From Arthrobacter nitroguajacolicus_D (GTDB lineage Bacteria; Actinomycetota; Actinomycetes; Actinomycetales; Micrococcaceae), in assembly GCF_031455195.1 (NCBI RefSeq), contig NZ_JAVDSH010000003.1:372001-436000 (forward strand): a DNA stretch of 64,000 bases, given 5' to 3'. The notes beneath the pieces were generated by a model, which did no database searches, had not been told where the DNA came from, and saw only the letters and a list, made by a program, of their open reading frames with translations. Position numbers and translations under genes: made by a program. Below, piece after piece: positions 60,434 to 64,000 of this stretch. Position 1 is the first letter of the stretch; each line of letters opens with the position of its first letter.

Positions 60434-61537
60434 TTAGCTGCTGCGGTCCACCACAGCGTGGGCGAAGTTGGTCAGCGACGCCTTCACCACGCCTTCCGGC
60501 AGGGGCGCGAGTGCAGCGACTGCCTCGGCGGACCATTGGCGCGCGATTTTCCACGACTCGTTGGTGACGGGGTGTTCACGCAGGCCGGCCACGGCCTCAG
60601 CCAAAGCCGAATCGGAGGACAGGTCGCCGTCGATCAGTGTGAGGAGTTCGGCGGCAGACGAGTCCCCCGCTGCGGCATCGCGGCGCAACAAAAGTACAGG
60701 CAGCGTGGGAACGCCTTCACGCAGGTCGGTGCCAGGGGACTTGCCGGACTTGACCTTCACTCCGGTGACGTCGATGACGTCGTCGGCAAGCTGGAAAGCC
60801 ACGCCAACCTTTTCACCGTATTCAACCAGCAAGTCCTCGAAGGACTCATCGGCACCAGCAAAGATCGCTCCAAGCTGCCCGGACGCCGCAACCAGCGATC
60901 CGGTCTTGTCTGCGATGACGGAAAGGTAGTGCTCCACGGGATCTTCGTCCTCGCGCGGCCCCACGGTTTCGTGCAATTGGCCGAGGCAGAGGCGTTCGAA
61001 AGTCCGGGCCTGGATACCCAGCGCACGCGAGCCAAGTTCGGAGACGAGAATGGAGGCGCGGGCGAAGATGAGGTCACCGGTGAGGATGGCCACGGAGTTG
61101 CCCCATACTTCGTGGGCCGTGGGAGCCCCGCGGCGGAACGGAGCAGAGTCCATCACGTCGTCGTGGTAGAGCGTGGCCAGGTGCGTAAGCTCAACCACCA
61201 CCGCAGCCTGCACAACCTCGGGGCGCGAAGCATCGCCGAGGTGCGCGCACAGCAGTGTGAGGAGCGGTCGGATGCGTTTGCCACCGGCTTCAACCAAGTG
61301 ACGCGACGTCGCGTCAGCCAAGGGATCCGAGTTGGAGATGGCTTCGCGAAGCTTCTTCTCCACCCGGGCAAGATTGTTGGTGATGGCGGGGCCGAGTTCG
61401 GCGTCCCCTGCGATGGCAGCGAAACCGGCGGGCAGCTGGAGTCCCGTTGCAATCGCTGTGGTGTTCAGGGAAGGCTCGTTGGAGTCAGGCAAGCCGTGCC
61501 CGGCATGCGTCCAACTATGTTCGGCAGAGTTCGTCAC
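60434..61537 (-). CDS. polyprenyl diphosphate synthase (menaquinone side chain)
   Basis: This 367-residue trans-prenyltransferase has both Asp-rich motifs: first in ATLYHDDVMDSAPFRRG, second in FQLADDVIDVTG. GGKRIRPLLTLL is typical. It elongates allylic diphosphates, here probably for the menaquinone tail since menG and geranylgeranyl reductase are just upstream. A GTG start follows TAGGG. The product chain length cannot be read. Confidence 0.93.
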   Translation of the reverse strand: MTNSAEHSWTHAGHGLPDSNEPSLNTTAIATGLQLPAGFAAIAGDAELGPAITNNLARVEKKLREAISNSDPLADATSRHLVEAGGKRIRPLLTLLCAHLGDASRPEVVQAAVVVELTHLATLYHDDVMDSAPFRRGAPTAHEVWGNSVAILTGDLIFARASILVSELGSRALGIQARTFERLCLGQLHETVGPREDEDPVEHYLSVIADKTGSLVAASGQLGAIFAGADESFEDLLVEYGEKVGVAFQLADDVIDVTGVKVKSGKSPGTDLREGVPTLPVLLLRRDAAAGDSSAAELLTLIDGDLSSDSALAEAVAGLREHPVTNESWKIARQWSAEAVAALAPLPEGVVKASLTNFAHAVVDRSS

Positions 61538-61546
61538 GGGTTAACC

Positions 61547-62890
61547 CTAACTAGTTGTTGCGGAAACCGCGGTGTCGGAGCCGGCTGCGGTCAGCGCGCC
61601 GGACGAAGAAGTGTTGGACGTCGCCGGAACCAGCATTTCGAGTACCCGGATCACGCGGTCTTCGAAGCCCTTGGCGGACGGGTCGGTGAGGTTCGCGAGC
61701 ATACGGACCACGAACCGCATCAGCACCGGAATCGGCATTCCCGTGCGTAGTGCAAGCTTCATGACGGCCGGTTTGCCAATCAAGGAAGCGAAGAGCCGTC
61801 CGAGTGTGAAGTGCGATCCCCACTGGTCCCGTACATAGTCCGCGTACCGCGAAAGGTGCGCGTCGGCGTCGTGCGTGTTCCAACCTGCCGATACCGAGCG
61901 GGAGGACGCATCGATGATGAACTCGGCCGCGAACCGGGCGGACTCCATGGCGTAGGAGATGCCCTCGCCGTTGAACGGGGACACCATTCCGCCGGCGTCG
62001 CCCAGCAGGAGCAGCCCGGGCGAGTAGTGCGGGGTGCGGTTGAAGCCCATGGGCAGTGCGGCGCCGCGGATCTCCCCCACCTGGTTCTCGGGCGTAAAGC
62101 CCCAATGGGAGGGCATGCCGGCGGTCCATTCGCGCAGGACCTGCTTGTAGTCGAGCTTGCCGAATTCCTTGGAGGAGTTCAGGATGCCGAGGCCAACGTT
62201 GGAGGTGCCGTCGCCAACACCGAAAACCCACCCGTAGCCCGGGAGCGGCTTGCCTGACTTGCCAGGCAGTTCAAGCCAGCCTTCCATCCAGTCGTCTTCG
62301 TGCCGGGGCGACGTGAAGTAAGTGCGCACGGCAACACCCAGCGGACGGTCGTCGCGTTTGTGCATACCCAGCGACACAGCGGTTCTCGTTGAGTTACCGT
62401 CTGCGGCAAGAACGACGTCGGCATGGAAGTCGCGCGTTTCGCCCGTCTTGCGTCCGGACTCGTCGAGGATGGCAGCGCGTACACCGATAACGCGGCCGTC
62501 GTCGGCGGTCAGTGCTGAGGTGACGCTGTGGTGTTCAAGCACGACGGCGCCCGTGGACTGGGCGTGACGGGCCAGGTCTTCGTCGAAACCGAGACGCGTC
62601 CGGATCAGGCCGTACGTGGGAAAGTCGGCGACCTCGGGCCAGGGCAGCTCGATGGTGCGGCCGCCCGCAATGAGGCGGAGGCCCTTGTTGCGGCGCCAAC
62701 CTTCCTCGACTGCGTGCGGGAGGCCGAGCTTCTGGATTTCCCGGACAGCCCGCGGGGTGAGTCCGTCGCCGCAGACCTTTTCACGGGGGAATGAAGTCTT
62801 TTCCAGCACCGTGACGTCAATGCCCGCCTGGGCGAGGTAATACGCGGCGGTGGACCCGGCCGGGCCCGCGCCAACAATCAGTACTTTCAC
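61547..62890 (-). CDS. geranylgeranyl reductase family flavoprotein (MenJ-like)
   Basis: This 447-residue FAD enzyme has the nucleotide site VLIVGAGPAGSTAAYYLAQAG at the N-terminus and EKTSFPREKVCGDGLTPRA, the family hallmark. LLLGDAGGMVSPFNGEGISYAMESARFAAE forms the second FAD motif. In mycobacteria MenJ saturates one isoprene unit of menaquinone; the neighbouring genes favour that role here. A GTG start is used. It lies 9 bases before the polyprenyl synthase. Confidence 0.9.
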   Translation of the reverse strand: MKVLIVGAGPAGSTAAYYLAQAGIDVTVLEKTSFPREKVCGDGLTPRAVREIQKLGLPHAVEEGWRRNKGLRLIAGGRTIELPWPEVADFPTYGLIRTRLGFDEDLARHAQSTGAVVLEHHSVTSALTADDGRVIGVRAAILDESGRKTGETRDFHADVVLAADGNSTRTAVSLGMHKRDDRPLGVAVRTYFTSPRHEDDWMEGWLELPGKSGKPLPGYGWVFGVGDGTSNVGLGILNSSKEFGKLDYKQVLREWTAGMPSHWGFTPENQVGEIRGAALPMGFNRTPHYSPGLLLLGDAGGMVSPFNGEGISYAMESARFAAEFIIDASSRSVSAGWNTHDADAHLSRYADYVRDQWGSHFTLGRLFASLIGKPAVMKLALRTGMPIPVLMRFVVRMLANLTDPSAKGFEDRVIRVLEMLVPATSNTSSSGALTAAGSDTAVSATTS

Positions 62891-62918
62891 GTCGTCCTAA
62901 ATCAGCAGGCAGTACGAG

Positions 62919-63680
62919 CTAGCCGGCCTGGTGGCGCGGCTTTATCTGGCGGCGAAGCTTGGCTACGGGGACACTTTCGCGGTGCTCGGCGGGCTTCTGC
63001 GCGCGGTGCACAGCAACGATGCCGCCGCTGAGGTTGCGGTAGGTAACGTCAGTCCAGCCGGCGTCGCTGAGCCACTGGGCCAAGTGGTCCTGGTCCGGCC
63101 AGGCGCGGATGGACTCGGCGAGGTAAACGTAGGCATCCGGGTTGGAGGAAACCTTGGTGGCGATGGCCGGAAGCGCGCGCATCAGGTACTCCGTGTAGAG
63201 GTTGCGCCACAGCGGGACCACAGGGTGTGAGAACTCGGCGATGACCAGCCGGCCGCCGGGCTTGGTCACGCGCAGCATCTCCTCGAGGGCCTTGCGCGGT
63301 TCCACGACGTTGCGCAGGCCGAAGGAGATGGTGGATGCGTCAAAGCTGTTGTCCGCGAACGGCAGGTTGGTGGCGTCGCCTGCTATGAAATCGATGTCCG
63401 GGCGGCGGCGCTTACCCACTTTGAGCATGCCCAGGGAAAAGTCGCACGCCACGACGTCAACGCCTGCGTCCGCGTACGGTTCGCTGGAAGTTCCCGTTCC
63501 GGCGGCGAGGTCCAGGACCTTCTGGCCTACCTTGACGTCCATGGCGTCCACCACGATCCGGCGCCACCGCCGGGTCTGCCCCATGGACAGGACATCATTC
63601 ACGACGTCGTATTTTGGGGCGACATCATCAAACATCGTCGCAACTTCGTCCGGACGCTTTTCCAAGGATGCTCGGTTCAC
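62919..63680 (-). CDS. menG: demethylmenaquinone methyltransferase
   Basis: This 253-residue SAM-dependent methyltransferase of the UbiE/MenG family carries out the last methylation in menaquinone synthesis. VATMFDDVAPKYDVVNDVLSMGQTRRWRR, VLDLAAGTGTSSEPYADAG and ISFGLRNVVEPRKALEEMLRVTKPGGRLVI (here named only by position) are diagnostic. The GTG start leads the menG-reductase-synthase operon and faces divergent menF. Confidence 0.95.
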   Translation of the reverse strand: MNRASLEKRPDEVATMFDDVAPKYDVVNDVLSMGQTRRWRRIVVDAMDVKVGQKVLDLAAGTGTSSEPYADAGVDVVACDFSLGMLKVGKRRRPDIDFIAGDATNLPFADNSFDASTISFGLRNVVEPRKALEEMLRVTKPGGRLVIAEFSHPVVPLWRNLYTEYLMRALPAIATKVSSNPDAYVYLAESIRAWPDQDHLAQWLSDAGWTDVTYRNLSGGIVAVHRAQKPAEHRESVPVAKLRRQIKPRHQAG

Positions 63681-63771
63681 CCTGTAATTGTCTCAGACAT
63701 TCCGCCGACTTTGCTGCGCTGTAGAAGTCGGCTCAGATTCTGGCTGCGGGCGGGAGTACTGTTGTTCCATC

Positions 63772-64000
63772 ATGACCAGCACGCTCCGCACCTTGACAGT
63801 CCCCCTCGATGTTGAATCATCCTCCGGGGGGCTGCCGTCGTTTCTGGTGCGGGATGATGTGCTTTGCTGGTCCCGCCGCGAAGCCGGCTTGGTTGGCTTC
63901 GGCGAGCTGACCCGCTTCAACGCCACCGGTCCTGAGCGCTTCCTTGAGGCCGACATCTGGTGGCGGCACCTCATTCTTGAGGCGGAAATCACGGACCAGG
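63772..64000 (+). CDS. menF: isochorismate synthase, N-terminal part cut by the window edge
   Basis: Seventy-six codons are visible, starting TSTLRTLTVPLDVE and continuing FLVRDDVLCWSRREAGLVGFGE. This is the N-terminal beta-strand pattern of MenF/EntC isochorismate synthases, although the catalytic part lies outside. Divergence from menG supports the menaquinone role: MenF makes isochorismate, the first committed step. The frame is open to the last base. Confidence 0.75.
   Translation, partial: MTSTLRTLTVPLDVESSSGGLPSFLVRDDVLCWSRREAGLVGFGELTRFNATGPERFLEADIWWRHLILEAEITDQ

Overview
The window looks like a chromosomal segment of a high-GC Gram-positive actinobacterium. Its gene content and protein style (efeUOB, FprA-type reductases, menaquinone genes, leaderless genes, Tat and lipoprotein signals) resemble Arthrobacter/Paenarthrobacter (Micrococcaceae). 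The genus is an inference. I saw no rRNA, tRNA, CRISPR array, transposase, integrase or phage gene, so most of the window reads as core chromosome with a few accessory patches.

Layout. 0-8 kb: a small alanine-rich protein, YajQ, the EfeUOB iron-uptake operon, HtpX protease and an MFS exporter. 7.3-10.9 kb: a possible HIT-like protein, a Fur-family regulator with its catalase, and a DUF2461 protein. 11-17 kb: an amino-acid permease, then an aldehyde dehydrogenase, alcohol dehydrogenase and DUF779 operon with its GAF-domain regulator. 17-25.5 kb: an FprA-type reductase, RarD, a Tat-exported polysaccharide lyase 8, and a GABA/aminobutyraldehyde catabolic pair with a divergent PucR regulator. 27-29 kb: a CynX-type transporter and GntR regulator. 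29-36.7 kb: persulfide dioxygenase/rhodanese, a second FprA, siroheme-forming CobA, an AlkD-like DNA repair protein, glutaminase and a second PucR regulator. 37-42.3 kb: an amino-acid permease, an Orn/Lys/Arg-decarboxylase-family enzyme and an LLM flavoprotein.

42.4-45.4 kb is the most accessory-looking part. It holds a frameshifted large alpha/beta-hydrolase of the kind linked to type VII secretion, translationally coupled to a lipoprotein gene. That lipoprotein gene has been tandemly duplicated together with the last 90 bases of the hydrolase gene. This arrangement resembles a secreted lipase toxin with lipoprotein immunity genes. 46-47.3 kb is a copper-responsive DUF6153/DUF305 pair behind a CsoR-like operator. 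47.7-57.6 kb is a sulfur-assimilation block: an SsuABC-type sulfonate importer, homocysteine methyltransferase, cysN, cysD, cysH, ferredoxin-sulfite reductase and a CbiX/SirB chelatase. 57.7-60.4 kb holds a TRIC-type channel, a SUKH-like protein and an AbiEi/DUF559 protein amid copies of a 95-bp dispersed repeat. The window ends with menaquinone tail and head genes (polyprenyl synthase, geranylgeranyl reductase, menG, and divergent menF cut by the edge).

Co-ordination. Three sulfur promoters (cobA, sulfite reductase, ssu operon) share an upstream motif with identical spacing to a TAC(A/T)GT -10 box that lies 6 nt before an ATG. At the ssu operon that ATG opens an 18-codon leader ORF. CobA makes the siroheme precursor, the SirB-like protein can insert iron, and an FprA/ferredoxin pair could feed electrons to sulfite reductase, so these separated genes probably form one regulon.
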